Below are positions 14,701 to 27,800 of a DNA stretch of 64,000 nucleotides, one piece after another (the first letter of the stretch is position 1; the number at the start of each line of letters is the position of its first letter). This DNA is from Rhea pennata (taxonomy: Eukaryota > Chordata > Aves > Rheiformes > Rheidae). A program made the position numbers and the translations under genes. The notes below the pieces were generated by a model. That model did not search any database. It was not told the DNA's origin and was given only the letters and a program-made list of their open reading frames with translations. The stretch covers positions 3,508,157 through 3,572,156 of the forward strand of contig NC_084687.1 in NCBI RefSeq assembly GCF_028389875.1. Direction: 5' to 3'.

Positions 14701-17700
14701 CAGCCCTGGCTTTGCCCCCCCACCACCACCGCCAGGCTCCGAGGGCCCCCCGAAACGCCGGACCCGGCACCGTGCCCCGGGGCCACGCGGGCACCGAGGA
14801 CCCACCTGGCTGGGGTCCGCCGCGGCGCTCGCGGGCTGCTCGTGGCCGCCGTCCCGAACGGCTGCGTCCGGCTCCAGCTAAAAAGCGACCCAAGGCGAAG
14901 GCTCGGCATCGCCTCCCGGCTCGGGGACGGAGACCCCCCCTCACCTCCGCCGCCGCCACGCCGCATCCCCGGCGTCCCGTAGGGCCGGGCGGCCGCCACG
15001 GCGCTCGCCGGGACAGACCCACCTCTGCTTCCCAGCGGCTCCTCTTGGGCTCAGCATCCTTCTGGGCTTCATCCTGCAGTCGCAGAGCGGGCGGCTGGGA
15101 GAGGGGCCGGCGGCCGAGCGCAGCACGTGCCAGCGCAGCGGCTGCCGGGCCGGGATGGGATGAGGTGGGATGGGATGGGATGGGATGGGATGGGATGGTC
15201 CTCACCTGGGCGCGCTTCAGCGTCAGGTTCCGGCTCCTCTGCAGCTTGCTGAGGAAGAGGATGGTGCCCTTGGTGCCGCGGGGCGGCGGCGGCTTCTGGG
15301 CGACTTCCTCGGACCCTGCGAGAGCGGGGACGTGGCCGTGCTCGCGCGGTGCAGCCAGCCAGCGAGGCAGAGCCCTGCTCCCCCGCGCCGGCGGGGAGGC
15401 ACCCGGCCCGCCCCGGTCCCCCGCACCCGGGGGGTGCGCCGGGGGGGAGTCGGGCTGAGGGCGCCACGCGGCCGGGACGGGGCTCCAGCCCTTCCCGGCG
15501 GCTCCTACCTGGAGAAGGCTTGAAAACCTCGTAAAACTGGCTGAGGTAGGTGATGAGCCCCAGGCGGCTGGGCTCCGACATGGAGGCCATTTCGGTGCTG
15601 GAGAGCACGGGCTGGATGCCCAGCTCCTGCTCCGCCGCGTCCAGCACGGTCTGGTGCCTCCGGACAGGGTCCAGCGGGTCGACGGCATCGAAATCCCTGC
15701 GGAGAGGCACAGTGTGGGCTCGGCGGGGCCGGGGGCTCCCGGGGACACCCCCTCTCCTCCCCCCGGGCGAGGGCACTCACACGAGGTCGGGGCGGAAGCG
15801 GTGCACGAGGGCGCAGAGGGCCAAGCCGCTGCTCCAGGACCGCGTGAAGTCGGCCACCTCGACGCCGCGGTAGCCGGCCGTGCTGGCCCGGCACCAGCTC
15901 AGCAGCTCCTCGTAGGCGTCTCCGGCCACTGCAGGGGCGACGGCGCGTTGGCCCCCGCGTCCCGCAGAGCCAGGGACGGGAACCGCCGCTGCGCTGGGGA
16001 GGAGTGGGAGCGACAACGAGGATGGGCAGGGAAATCGGGGGCGGCCGGCGAGGGATGGGAGAGCTCGGCCCCGGGCCGGGGGGCGTGGGGGGGTCCGGCG
16101 CAGCGCCGGCCGCGCTCACCTGCGCTGAGCCGCTGGTCGCTCTTGCCCTTGTGGTCCACCTCCGCCATGCCCACCAGGTAGAGGTCCTGGACCTGCCGGC
16201 GGGGACATGCAGGCAGCGGGTTACTGACCCACGGGGGTGCCGGCCGGCCCCTCACCCCGGATGGGGGAGCCCTGTGCCCCCAGCGCCCCTGAGCCCGCTC
16301 GCAGCGGGGCAGGAGGTACCTGGCCGGGTTTGATGGCCTGCAGGTTGACGTTGGGGTAGCGGGTGGCGGGGTCGATGCTGTACTGGCTCACGTTCTTGTT
16401 GGTGTTGTCCGGCGAGGTTTGCGAGAGGAGCTGGTAGATGCTCTCCCTGGGCACGAGGTTGGGCTCAGCCCCGGTGTCGGGCACCGTCCTCTCCCTGCCG
16501 GAGCCAGGGGTGTGTGTGTGTATGGGGGGGGGGGGTCTCACCTCTCAGCCAGCACCTCCAGCGGGGGGGTCCCGGCCGCCCAGCGCCGCACCATCCATGC
16601 CGCGTCGAAGGCGGCCAGGAAGCCCCTGGCCACGCCGGTGCCCAGCGGCCAGAAGGGCTGCGAAGAGGGAGGAGAAGCGGGGATGGAGCCGCGCGGCCGG
16701 TCGGGTCGGGAGCACCTGGCCGAGGCGCTGGGAGGAGGCCGGGACTTGGCCGGAGATAAAAGGCAGCCGGGGCAGCGAGACGCGGCGTGGGGCGAGCTCT
16801 GAGACGCGGCTCCCCCCCCCACACCCCACCTCTGCAACCGCCCTCCCCGGCTGCCGGGACACCCGGTGCAGGGCTCGGAGAAGGGGACAACGGTCTGGGA
16901 AGCATCCCGGTGCCGGGCACACCGGAGCAAGGATGGGGGCACGCTCCAGGGCCGGGGTAGAGCTTGCAAAAACAAGAAACCCCTCCTGTCCCAGCCCTCG
17001 CGGGGGAGGCCGGGAGCGGGGAACCCGAGGCGCAGGGGAGCGGGCAGGAGCTGCCGCGGGCTGCGTGGAGCCGGGTCCTCACCTCCACCAAGCAGTCGCC
17101 CACCAGCCCGAGGAGCAGGCGGGCGCCGTGCTGCTCCCGCACCAGGGCCGCGTTCTCCGAGCGGGTCATGCAGGTGAAGTCGAACATGTCGACGTCCGGC
17201 AGGCCCCGGTGGTTGAGGGCGAACTCCAGCTCGGGCAGGCGGTAGTTGGTGGAGAAGTTGGCTGCTTCTTTGGCGTAGCTGAGGAGGGCTTCCCGGTTGA
17301 CGTTGTCCGGGGCCAGGAGGCTCTCCGTGTCCGGCTTGTCCTGCAGGGATGGGGACGGGGTGAAGCTGGCTGCCCTGAGGCCGGGCAGGGAGATGAGCCA
17401 GCTCGGGACCCGCATCCCTGCTCCGGGCTTCGAGCCGGGGCCGGATCGCGCGCGCCTCACCTCGAGGATGACCCCCATCTTGAGCAGGCTCTGCTTCTTG
17501 GCCGTCATGACGAAGTAGTGAGTGTCGTCCTTGTAGTAGACGATGTTTTCCAAGTCGATACCTGGCATCCGGCAAGAGGCGGGAGCCGTGCTGAGCCCGG
17601 CGGGAGCCGCCGCCGGCACCGGGGCCGCGGGGAGCCCCCGGCTCGGCGTCAGCCACCAAACGTCCCCGGCGTTGGGTCTCCGGGCACCGTGTGGGGACGC

Positions 17701-19800
17701 AGCGTCCCTCCCAGCCCAGGCAAGGGACATCCAGGCTCCCGGGAAGGGGGCCAGGGACCAGTGCCGGGGCCAGGCCACCGACCCGTCTTGTTGTAGAGGT
17801 TTTGGAAGAACTTCTGGTTGTAGATTCGGGCCACGCCGCTGATCTCGGCCACCTCCACCTCGGCCCGGCTGTGGCGGTTGACGAAGTTGGTGGTGATGCC
17901 GATGGCCAGCTTGCCGCGGGTCTCCTTCCGCTCGAAGCCTGCGGCGGGCAGCGATGTGAGCGCCGGCCCCGGCCCCGGATCCGGACCCGGGTGGCCCAGC
18001 CTGGCCCCCATTCACCTTCGGGGACAAATTTGCCGCCTCCGGCCGAGATGAGGACGTCGAACGCGTAGCGGCTCAGGGGCGAGGAGCTGGGCTGCAGCAG
18101 GGCCCGCCAGCCGCCACCTGCGCGGGGAGGGGGAGAGGTGGCGTCAGGGGAGGGGGGAGAAGCCGGAGATGCCTCCCAGCACCGGACTGTGTCACGAGCG
18201 TGCCAGGTCTCTGCTCTGGAGGAAGCGCTTATATCGTCCCCCCCCCTAGACTATCAGATGGACGGGGGGCTCACAGCACCCATCCGAAGCCCAAGGGTGC
18301 TGGGTCCCCCCCCCCCCGCCCCTTTGCAGCGACGCCTTACCCTGTTTGCCCGTCTTGCCGGCGGGAGGCAGGACGCCCTTAAAGCGCATGTTGGTGTGAA
18401 CCTCCACCCCGAGGAGCAGAGCCACCTTCAGCAGGATCAGCTGGAGCTGCCGGATACCTGGAAAGGGAGAGAGGGTGCGGAGGGGTGGGAGCCCCCCAAA
18501 ACCCCCCACAACATCCCCCTGCAGAACCCTTGCCCGGTCCTAGGAGGTCCCCATGCACCCCACGGTGCTGGGGCCGGGGTGCTGAGCGGGTCCCCAGCCC
18601 TCCGCCCCCATCCGCCGCCACTCACTGATGTGGTCCAACGTGCCGGTGCAGAAGCGCCCGTAAAACTTCTTGGCGCCCAGCGCCCGCAGGTCGTGGATGG
18701 TGAAGGGCCAGAGGTGCAGGACGTTGTTGCGGGAGAAGGAGTCCCGCTTCTCCACCAGCACCACGCGGGCGCCCAGCAGGGCCAGCTCGATGGCCACGCG
18801 CAGCCCGCAGGGGCCGGCCCCCACCACCAGGCACTGCGAAGGGGACAGGGGCCCTGACGGGGCCGGTGCTCCGCAGGGATTTTTTTTTTTTTTTTTGGGG
18901 GGGGGGGAGGGGAGGGTGGTAAATCCCCCAGGGAGCTCAGCACCGCCACAAGCAGCATCTCCCCACACCGGGTCAGGATCCGTCCTTCCCCATCCCCAAG
19001 GCGCAATCAATGCGTCTCGCTGCGAATAGCACCGGGGGGCCCGGCTGGGGTCACCCCCGCCTCCCGCTCCAGCCCGCCTGCCCCAGCCTGGCCTTTGCTC
19101 CGGCGCTCCAGCAGCAATTAAGCGCTCGGCACGATAAGGCAGGCGCGTTTCCGTCTGCAGCTTGCAGCAGATGGGGGCCGGGGAGGGTTTTGCTGGCAAA
19201 ACCCGGCTCCGAGGTCGGGTGTCCCGCCAGCCCCATGGAAAGGGCCGGGAAGGCGATGGGGGTGCAAGGGGCGACAGGGCACGGATCGGGGTCCCCTAAT
19301 CCCACGGGATCGCCCAGCCCACGGTCCTGGCCCGGCGGGAGAGGGCTCGGCTGCACCCTCCGCCCCGGCGCGAGCGGCACCGAGCTGGCGCCGTGCCTCG
19401 GGGAAGAGGAGCGGGCAGCGCTGACGGCCACGCTGACGAGCCACGCAGCCCGGTGCCAAGGCGCTGCCGCGAAATCCCGCCCGGCACCTCGCTCCGCCCG
19501 GATTCCCGGATGCCCTGGCGGATGCTCTCGCCGCGGTACCTTGGTGCTGGCGCAGGCCGTGCCCTGGTCGTAGTCCTTGTGCCCGGCTTTCTTATCCAGC
19601 TTGCTCCAGAGCGCCTTGGCGCTCCACGAGTTGAGGGCAGCCTTGAGGCCGTGGTAGAGGTGCAGCCCGGTGCCCGGCAGCGCCAGGTGCTGCCGCAGCT
19701 CCTGGAAAGCGCCCAGCGCCTCCTGGCACCGGCTGGCCCGCAGGAACCTCTCGAAGAGGGCATGGGCCGGGTTGCCCGGCTCGCCGTCCGGCGCGCTCAT
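11755..19800 (-). CDS. MICAL1: MICAL1, F-actin monooxygenase
   Basis: Twenty-four exons, listed high to low: 19800-19540, 18833-18626, 18457-18341, 18117-18016, 17938-17783, 17561-17461, 17340-17083, 16657-16542, 16446-16320, 16192-16120, 15928-15781, 15696-15509, 15315-15206, 15073-15023, 14877-14806, 14479-14311, 13781-13699, 13562-13148, 12911-12841, 12717-12619, 12507-12417, 12329-12230, 12067-11994, 11885-11755. They join in phase to 1106 aa (human 1067). The FAD-dependent monooxygenase domain (about 1-490) has the dinucleotide fold GAGPCG at 92-97; this enzyme oxidises actin methionines and disassembles filaments. A calponin-homology domain follows (about 507-618). The LIM domain (about 707-760) has [14 protein letters not shown] and CFYCSLH ligands. 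Acidic Glu-rich linkers precede the C-terminal coiled-coil bMERB domain (about 943-1106), which binds Rab GTPases and autoinhibits. A 5' UTR acceptor lies just upstream of the ATG at 19821. Confidence 0.95.
13826..14175. repeat. 23-bp minisatellite in a MICAL1 intron
   Basis: In the intron between the LIM-encoding exons (13781 and 14311), GCTGCA/GTGGGGA units recur. Unit starts at 13922, 13945, 13968, 13991, 14014, 14036 and 14059 give a period of 23 bp. The flanks hold degenerate copies, drifting to ggtggcagcgtggggac toward 14170. The array is free of stops in several frames, which produces misleading repeat-protein ORFs. Confidence 0.85.
15163..15198. repeat. (GGGAT)n pentanucleotide microsatellite
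   Basis: About seven TGGGA/GGGAT units, one of them variant, lie in the MICAL1 intron between the exons at 15023-15073 and 15206-15315, only a few bases before the latter exon's donor. Confidence 0.9.
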
Positions 19801-20101
19801 CCCGGCTCGGCCCCGGCAGCCTGGCGAGGGGACACGACGGGGGTGGCTGAGCTCGCTGGGTGGGGGGGGTCCCTTCCTCCCTCCTGGCCTCCCCCCTCGC
19901 CAGCTAGGTAAACCCGTCCGAATTGGGAGCCTGGCTGCAGCCATTGCATGGATGCCGCAATCCGAACCTTGGACACCTTGCACCCGAAATTTGGGGTGGG
20001 GGGGGGGATGCTCCTCCCGGTGGCTGCGCCCGGGGAGCCACCGTGTCGTCCCCCCCCCCCCCGCCAGCCGCCACGAGCAGCTTCCTCCTGGCCGCTCGTA
20101 C

Positions 20102-20900
20102 CTGCGGCAAGCGAAAGCGAGCCGGGAGCTTCGGGGCCCCGGCAGAGAAGCCGCAACGCTTCCTTCCGCTTCGCCCCCGCCTCGCCGGCGAGGCGCGGGG
20201 CCGCGGAGAGGGGCCCCGGCAGCGGGGCAGCCGCGGTGCCCCGTTCCACCCGCTGCCCCCGAAAGCCGCAGGAGTTTCCCCTCTCCGAAGCCAGCGCCGG
20301 GGGTGGGGGGCAGAAAGCAGGACCGATCCCCCCTCCTGCAGCCTGGCTTTTGCAACCGGAGAGGGGGCAACTTTGCCCATCGCCTTAGCATCCGCCAACC
20401 GCGAGGAGCAGGACCGGAAAGACGAGCGTGGAGGTCGCATCCTCCAAGGACCCCCCCAAAGCAGCCCCGTCCGTCCCCAGCATCTCCCACCTGGAGACCC
20501 CCATGCAGGGGGGGCTGCGCGCTCCTGGCTGCAGCCTCCGGCTCAGGGCACCGACCCGGTTCCCAGCCCTGGGGCCGGCGGGAGCCCAGCGCCTTCCCGC
20601 TTCTCCCTTTTTCTCGCTAGCCCCAGCAGCAAGCGCAGGTTTTCCAGCTGGCCAAGGCGCCGGGCTGGGAAATCCGGCTCCCGAGCGGCCGGCGGGCAGG
20701 GCGAGGCGGCGACGGCGGGCCGCGAAGGTGGAAGCGCCGTGCGGTGGCGGCAAAGGGCTCGTCCGCCCGAAAGCCGGCGAGCTTGGACCTTTGAACCGCT
20801 CGTCTTTGACCTCGGCGCGAGCAGCGGGTGCCGCGCGCGCGGGGAGCGAGGCAGCAGCCGGCCCCAGAGGCTTTGCAGCAAGACGCAGGATGGCGAAAGG
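20102..20900 (-). promoter_or_regulatory. Candidate MICAL1 5' UTR exon and GC-rich promoter region
   Basis: A good minus-strand donor (gccgcag|gtacgag, exon ending at 20102) lies upstream of the MICAL1 5' UTR acceptor at 19821, so a non-coding first exon could begin in the CpG-rich block 20100-20900. A second strong donor, cctggag|gtgagtgggg near 22900, suggests an alternative upstream exon. Neither is proven. Confidence 0.35.
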
Positions 20901-23900
20901 CTTCGGTGCAAAGCCAAGCTGCTGTGTTTGGGGACCACAGAGGCGAAAAGAGGTGTTTAACTAGCATCCTAAATGCCAACCGTGTTTTTCAAGCCTGTTC
21001 TCTCTCCAGCAATGTGACCTGCATGTGGCCGGGCTGCCAGGAAGCAGCCCGAGCCCTTGACTCCCAAACGCCGCGGGGCCGCGCGGCGCGAGGCAGAGCT
21101 CCGCGGTCGCGGGGGCTTTGGCCGGGGAGCGCGGCGGAGGCACAACAACGAGCCTTGTGTTCGGGTCCGAAGGAAACGGCGCTCGCGCTGTCGCGCCGCG
21201 GCCTTCCGGCACCGTCTGCCCCTTTGGCATTTTCCAAACCCACGCAAGAATTTCACCCGAACCGGCCGGGAAGGACAGAAACGCCCACGGATACCCAGCT
21301 CCTGCGAGTCTGCTGCAAATAGACAGCAGGGCTCCCAGCGAAGGCAGAGCCAGGGAACAGCGCGAGGGGCCTCCGGAAAGCTTTTCCCGCGGGAGGGTCT
21401 CTCGGGGCCGCCTGACGTCTCGGCCGAAGATCCAGGCCGCTTCTGGGAACGGGCAAAGGCAGCGAGCGCCGGTTTTTCCTGCTGTTTATGTGCTCAGACG
21501 CAGCACGGGAGGCGCTGGAAAGCGCCGGCATCCTGACGCTCGGCAGCACAGCCGCAGGACGGGGCAGGGGGAGCCCTTTGGCCAACCCTGCGGAAACCTG
21601 CCCTAATGCCGGAGTGTTTCATCCCACCAGCTTCCCCTTGGCCTGCTACCGTCAGCACGCGGCGGAGGCCGGCGGCGCGGGGAAGGGGCTGGAGCGGTGG
21701 AAGGAGTTCCCTTTAAAGCACGTGCCAAAAAGCCCTGGGAAAGTCCGTGCCGAGAGCCCCTCCGGGGTGCAAAGCAAGCAGAAACGCTGCAGCCCAAGCG
21801 TGCCCCGTGCCCAGCTCCAGCGCCCTGCACCGAGCCCGCTGGGTTTCCCATCCCCACCTTGCTCCCTGCGGGAAGCAGAACCGCGCACTTCTCCGGGACG
21901 TTTCGGTGCTGCCCTTCGCGGGGTGTCCGCAAGCCGTGGCTGCGTCCTGGGGGACGCAGAGATAACACCACGGAGCAGGACGCGGCGAAGGGGGAGCAAA
22001 AATACCCGCAACGTCGCTGCCCAGCTCGCGGGGCTCGGCTTCGCCCCCTCACCCAGCGCCAGCCCTTCGGGGCGCGCTGCCCGACGGCCGCTGCCTCTTG
22101 CAGCCGGATTTCGGGGCGAGGGGGAAGCCTGCGAGCCGCCGGGGTTTGCGCCCTGCAGCTTTTCCCTCTCCTCCAGCCCCGGTCGCCCCACGGGCTCCTC
22201 GGCTAAACGTAACGCTGCACGTTGGCGCGTCCGGGAAGCGGCGCTGGCTCGGGGCCGGGAGGCAGCCACAACCCGTGCAGCCCCAGCCCGGCCCCGTGGC
22301 GCCCCGAGGATGCTGTGCGGAGGCGATGAGCCCCGGGGGGGGCAGGGGGCTGCCAGCACCCCCGGCCGGGGCCGAGCCCCCAGCCCATGAACCGGAGCCG
22401 GGTCCTGGGAAAGGGAGCGGGAGGGCGATGGGGCCGAGAGCATCCTTCCCCCCGGCCCCACTGCGGCACGACCGAGCCGGGGAAACCCCACCGCAGCCAG
22501 GCTCAGCTGAGAAGAGGGACGGGACCCCGCTGCCCCCCGGGAAAGGCCGAGCGGCTCCACGGCCGGGGGCACCCGGCAGCCCCTCACCCCCTTCCAGACA
22601 AAGAGCTGCCACCGCCGGGCACCGCAGCCCTGGATGGCCCGTGGCTGCGGGGACGGTGCTGGGGCACAGGGGGCATGGGTGACCCCCCCCCCTTGCCCCA
22701 CGTCCCCAGCGCAGCACCCTGAAATCACTGCCCCCCCCCACCCCCACTCCCGCAGTGGGGCCGGGGCCGGAGCGATGCTCCGCGGCGGGCGCAGGGGACC
22801 AATCGTGCCGGTGGGATGCGGCCGGCGGCTCCGGGAAAGGGGATGCCGGAATGCCCCCCGCCCCCGGGGACACTCTGCTCCATCCCCTCCCCACTCACCT
22901 CCAGGGCCCCGCAGATGGGGAAACTGAGGCACAGCCCAGCGCTGGCGCTTGCTCGTCGCAGCCGCCGGGCAAGGGCGTACAGGAAACCAGCTCTCGCTTT
23001 CCGCAAGCAACTGCCGGATCACCCTCTCCTCCCCCTCCAGCCGCCGAGAGGGCCCAGGCGTCCGGGCTGCTCCGAGGCGGTGCGTGCGCGGCCGCGACAG
23101 CCCAGCTCCCGCCTGATTGCAGAGGGGGCAGGGCACCTTCGGGTCTCTCCTGCTCTGAGAAGCGCCAAAATTTGCCGCAATTCTCTTGTTTTTCAGGACA
23201 TTTTCAGCAATCGGGCTTCTTAGGAGGTTGCACTGCCTGAAACCTCGCTGCCGCGAGTCCAACCTCTCCTCTCCTCCGGCAGGACCCGGGAAGTTTGGAG
23301 AACTGTCAACGGCTGCCGAGCGCAACTTCCTCCGCTTTTATGCTTTGGGGTAAGAAACCAGCCTCTTTGCAAGGCAAATCAAAAGCCTCTTGCACTAACA
23401 GCTAAGTAGTTCATTCCCCCCCCCCCCCCGCTGTCCCCTCCCCGTGGCTAACTGCTCTGCCGTACTTCCTCCTATAGCCAGAAATAGAGCCCAGGAGCCG
23501 GATCCTGCTCTAGGCAGGCGGGACCCTGCTCAGCACCAGCTGCAGACCCCACTGCACAGAGCCAGGCTCCAAATCCCCACCAGCACCCGAGCCTCTGCGG
23601 ACCTCAAAGAAGTTTGTGACAGCACTGCCAGCCGCGTCCCACGGTAGGAACCTCCCCGGGGGGGATGGAGATACCTGGGAACGAAGGATAGAGCCACTCG
23701 GTCACTCCGGATCGCTCTTGGCTAGGTGCTTTCTAGGGTTTCTTAGGTGGCCACGTCCTCCTGGCTGCTCTCCGGCTCGGCCAAGGCCACTACAGACCCT
23801 GCCAGGAGATGACTCCCAGGGCCAACCTGCCTGGAGGCTTGTGGGGACAGTGACTCACGGGCACGGGTGCGCTGGCACAGGGGCGAGGGTTACGTCGGCA

Positions 23901-24780
23901 GCTCGTGAGTCACCCGCGGCGCAGCCGGTGGCCGCGGCGGGTGGAGACGGCCAGCCCTGCACCTCCATCACGTCTTGCTGCGATGCCCTCGAGCACCGGC
24001 TTCCCGCAGGGCCCGGCGCGGAGCTCCGCTCTGGCCACGCCTGGGGCCAACCTGCAGCTCGGCTCGGGGCGTTTCGAGCCCACCTGCCCCGTGCAGAGTC
24101 CATCCGGAGCAAGAGCTGGGGCTGGAGCTGGGCAGGCAGAGGAGGATGTGGAAACTGCGAGTCTGCGTGAGACTGGGCGATTTTCCGATAGGCCGGAGCT
24201 GTTGGGAACAGCTCCCGCTGTTTGTGAGCGTTTTATGGTGCTAGGGAAAACTCTGAACACTAACGAGCTCCTTCCAGGCCAAGATTTAGCCTCACGGGAA
24301 GGTCACAGCAAACGATCACCTGAGTCTAGTTACAGCAAGGGAATTTGGGGTTGAAGAGGGACTGGAGTCGCTAAGTGTCGGCTCCATGCTGGGCTGCACT
24401 GGCAGGACCCGGGAGGCAGGGGGAGAAACGCAGCATCACTCCTTGGCGAGGGGCTCCAGGGGGCCCGAGCTCGGGCCTCCTCCCCGAGGGCACAGGGATG
24501 GAGATGCTCCAGGGCAGATGCCTGCGGTACAGCTCTAACCCAAACCCAGGGGCCACAGCCAGCCGGGCTCAGCCCCAGCAGAGGGAGGACGCTCACGCGC
24601 AGCCCAGCAAGGACCGCAGAGGTGTGCCAAGAGGATGGTCAAACTCACAGCGCCAGTGAGGGCAGCCCTTCTTGCCCAGCCCTTCTCACCCAGCAGCCAG
24701 CTCCAAACAAACCTCAGACTCCAACATGGGATCGCCCTCATCCCCGCTCCATTATCACAAATACCCACTTTTTTCCCCTC
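20900..24780. other. Intergenic GC-rich stretch between MICAL1 and the IRAG-like gene
   Basis: No exon with family similarity was recognised. The stretch is GC-rich to about 23100 and then more mixed. Long open frames here, such as the minus-strand frame 21652-23325, are explained by low stop-codon density. Homopolymer C runs occur near 22684, 22733 and 23417. Confidence 0.4.
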
Positions 24781-24784
24781 AGAT

Positions 24785-24790
24785 TTTATT
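24785..24790 (-). terminator. Poly(A) signal of the IRAG-like gene
   Basis: TTTATT on the + strand (AATAAA on the gene strand) is only about 75 nt after the stop at 24863. This implies a very short 3' UTR. Confidence 0.6.
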
Positions 24791-24862
24791 ATTTTGGAGT
24801 CTTGGTTTTCTGGGGAGCTGGGAAGGAGCAGCAGCAGAGAGTGGGCGGCTCCCAGCCTCCAG

Positions 24863-27800
24863 CTAGGCCTTGGGCGATGCTGTGGGTTGCAGCTTCTGCA
24901 GCTCCAGGACAGGGATGAGGAAGAGGAACACAAGGCCCAGGAGAAGCAGCCAAATTAAAATGCCATAGTGCTGTGGGAGGAAGAACCACGACAGCTCCTT
25001 CAGGGACACCTTGGACCTGGGGAGAAGGTGACCAGGCACCCTCGTCACCTAGAGGGGCAGACGATGGGGCTCAGCCTCCCGCCTCCACTCCAGCAGGGAC
25101 GATGAGAGGGCCTGGATGACGTTCAGCCAAACGCCCACCTCACCAGCCGCTTTTGCGAACCTGAATGAAACAACCCTCGCAACAGCCCTAGGGAGGGCCC
25201 GAGACCTGCAGTGCATGGGGGAAACTGAGGCCATGGACTGACCACGGACAAGCGGGGACAGCCTACCTTGCACCCCGACCCTCCCTCCCTGAAACCCCAT
25301 TCCCACATCGCAGCAGGGATGCGCATGCTGCTGGGCTGGGGGGTCAGCACGGTGCCATAGGGGGCAGAAGGATGGTAGGGTGCAGGGGAGGCTGCCAGCC
25401 CCATCCCAGTGCCGCAGCTGGGGTCTGCATGGGGCGCCGCTCACGTGAGCTCAGGCTGCTCCGGCTCCTCGCTCTCCAAGCCCCTGCTGTCCCACTCTAC
25501 CATGGGCTCCCCCGTCACGGTGCTCCTTCTCCGCAGCTCTGGCTTGCTCCTGGGGAGGGAGAAGACGGGATGCTGTGCCACTGCCCAGCAAACGGGACCA
25601 GGCACCTCCTTCAGCCCTGGCCTCCCCACGAGCCGGCGCCGTTACCTCTGCGTGCTGGGTTGCTGCAAGGCCCCCTCTCTTGCCAGCTCTGCTCGGCCAT
25701 CCAGGCTGCTACCTGGCTGGGCACCCAACACAGCAGCGTGAGCGAGGACACGGGCACAGCGGCGGTGCGTGGGTCCCGGCCGTCCTCCCCACGGCACAGC
25801 CCCGAGCGCATCCTTACCAAGTGCTGCTTGGGAATGACGGCGATGCTGACCCTCCGGCGGGTCGACACCTGCGAGGAAAAAGAGGCGACAGTGGTGAGCA
25901 CAACCCTGGCGGCCACCCCACGCTCTGCACCAGGCGGTCCCCCACCGTCCTTGCCCAGGCCTCCCCCTCTGCCCGCTGCGGAGAGCAAGAGCTGCCGAGC
26001 GACACTGACAGCCTCACGCTGCCCCTAGGGAAGCCAGGGAGACGAGGGAGGGTGAAAGCGAAGAGGCTGGCACCTGTCCTTCCTGCTCCGTGCCGCGGTG
26101 GCAGGGCTGCTGGCCCCCTCCCCGAGCCGTCCCCCTACCTCTTGAGCTGTAGGGGAATCAGTGCCGTATTCGAGCTGGTGCTAGAGAACGGCCTCCTCTT
26201 AGCCAAGCCCGCGGCTCTCGCTCTACGACCCTGCAATGCAGAGGGACCTGCCTGAGATCTCCTGGCCCGCAGGCACCCTGGCTCCCCTGCCCGCAGCCCT
26301 CTGAGGCCGCTCCTACAGTTCGCCTTCCCCAGCAAGTTTCTAGCAGACCTGGCCAGCAGCAAGCGGCTGGCGGCGTTGCCCGTGGGCTAGCGGGTGCATG
26401 GGGAGCGCTGGGCAAGGGAGACTGGCGAGGTGCAGGGACGCAGGGGCTCCGCGGAGCTGGGAAAGGTGCCGGTTCTCCGGTTACCTGCTGGAAATTGCGC
26501 ATCAGGGGGTGAGGCCTCAGCCGCAGCACTGCGTCATCTGCGAGCAGAGAGAAAGGTCTTAAAATCACCAAAAAAGAAGGAAGATGGCACTGACGTACAA
26601 ACAAGTGAGAGGAGACACGAGTGCAGGCTTCTCTCCCACTGACAGCGAGCAGTTTGCTGCCTGCTCCATGCTCGGGACGAGCTACAGCTTTCCCCAGCTG
26701 GAAGATCTAGCTTGCACACACGAAGACGAGCTTGTGCAAGGTTTGCAGGGCGGACCCTGGTGTCCGGGGACAGTGCACTCTTTGCACACACTGTGCCCCC
26801 CTGCACTGCATTCCCAGCTGGGCCGCAGTTGCAGGGTGATGGCTCTTGGGCCACCAGCACCTGCTCTCACACTGCATCGGGTGTGACATTGGTTTCTTGC
26901 ATTTGTCGCTTGCTCCCACGGCTGTAGCCATCAGCTGTCACCCAGCCCCGGTCCTGGCTCACAGGGGTCCAGCTGACACCATCCAGCTCTGCCGCACAGG
27001 GTCAAACTGCCCCCTAGACCCCCGGAGGGGCTTGGGACCAAGTCCCACAAGCTCTCTGCCTGCAAAGCCCATGCCAGGCCCCGACTGCAGAGCCCACCTC
27101 ACCCTGAGTCTCCGCCAGCTGCCGGTTGCGAGAGTTTTGCTGGATGAGCCGCTTCATCTCCTCCAGCTCCGCATGCTCCCGCACGTGATGCCGTTTCAGG
27201 TTCTCCACATGCCGGACCATCACCTCTGCTGCTCGGCTCATCCGGACCTCCTGGGGCAAACAGAGTTGGGGGAGGGGGGGAAATCAGGTCCCCAGTAGTT
27301 CTCCCCTCTCTGCCATGATGCTTCTCCAGCTCCTCACAGACCCATGTCCCTGCAGGTCCCTCACTGGGCATCTCAGAAACCGTGCTGTCCCCTCTAGACT
27401 AACAGCAGTGCAAACACATCCCCCTGCTGCTCCCAAGGACATGGATGGAGTAGGGTAGATTCCCTGCACCCTAGCATTTGCCAAGATCAGGTCTGCCCAG
27501 CACAAGTAGGAGGTGAGACAGATCCCAGCCGGTCCAGGGATAGGCCTCCAAGCCACCTCCCAGCACCCTTGCCTCAGCTACTGGATCCTGCGGCAGGTCA
27601 GCACCCTCCCTGCATCTCCGTCCTGGACAGGAGCCCCAGGTAATGCACTGACCTGGTGGATGGCCCCCAGCTTTTCTGCTGCACTGGTTGCTCGCTCGAT
27701 AGCTGCTGCCAGCACTGCCAAGTTGTGTTGTAACTGCTCCAGCATCTCCTTGCTGTCCACAGCCGTGCAGGACAGGCCCAGTCTCTGTGGAGCAGAGGGT

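Noticed and set aside
13832..14881. 349-codon plus-strand frame with repeated Trp/Gly/Cys units
   Set aside because: The repeats come from the 23-bp intronic minisatellite of MICAL1 and the frame is antisense to the LIM-encoding exon.
21652..23325. 557-codon minus-strand open frame upstream of MICAL1
   Set aside because: Low-complexity composition, no recognisable domain, and it spans several plausible splice sites in a very GC-rich region.
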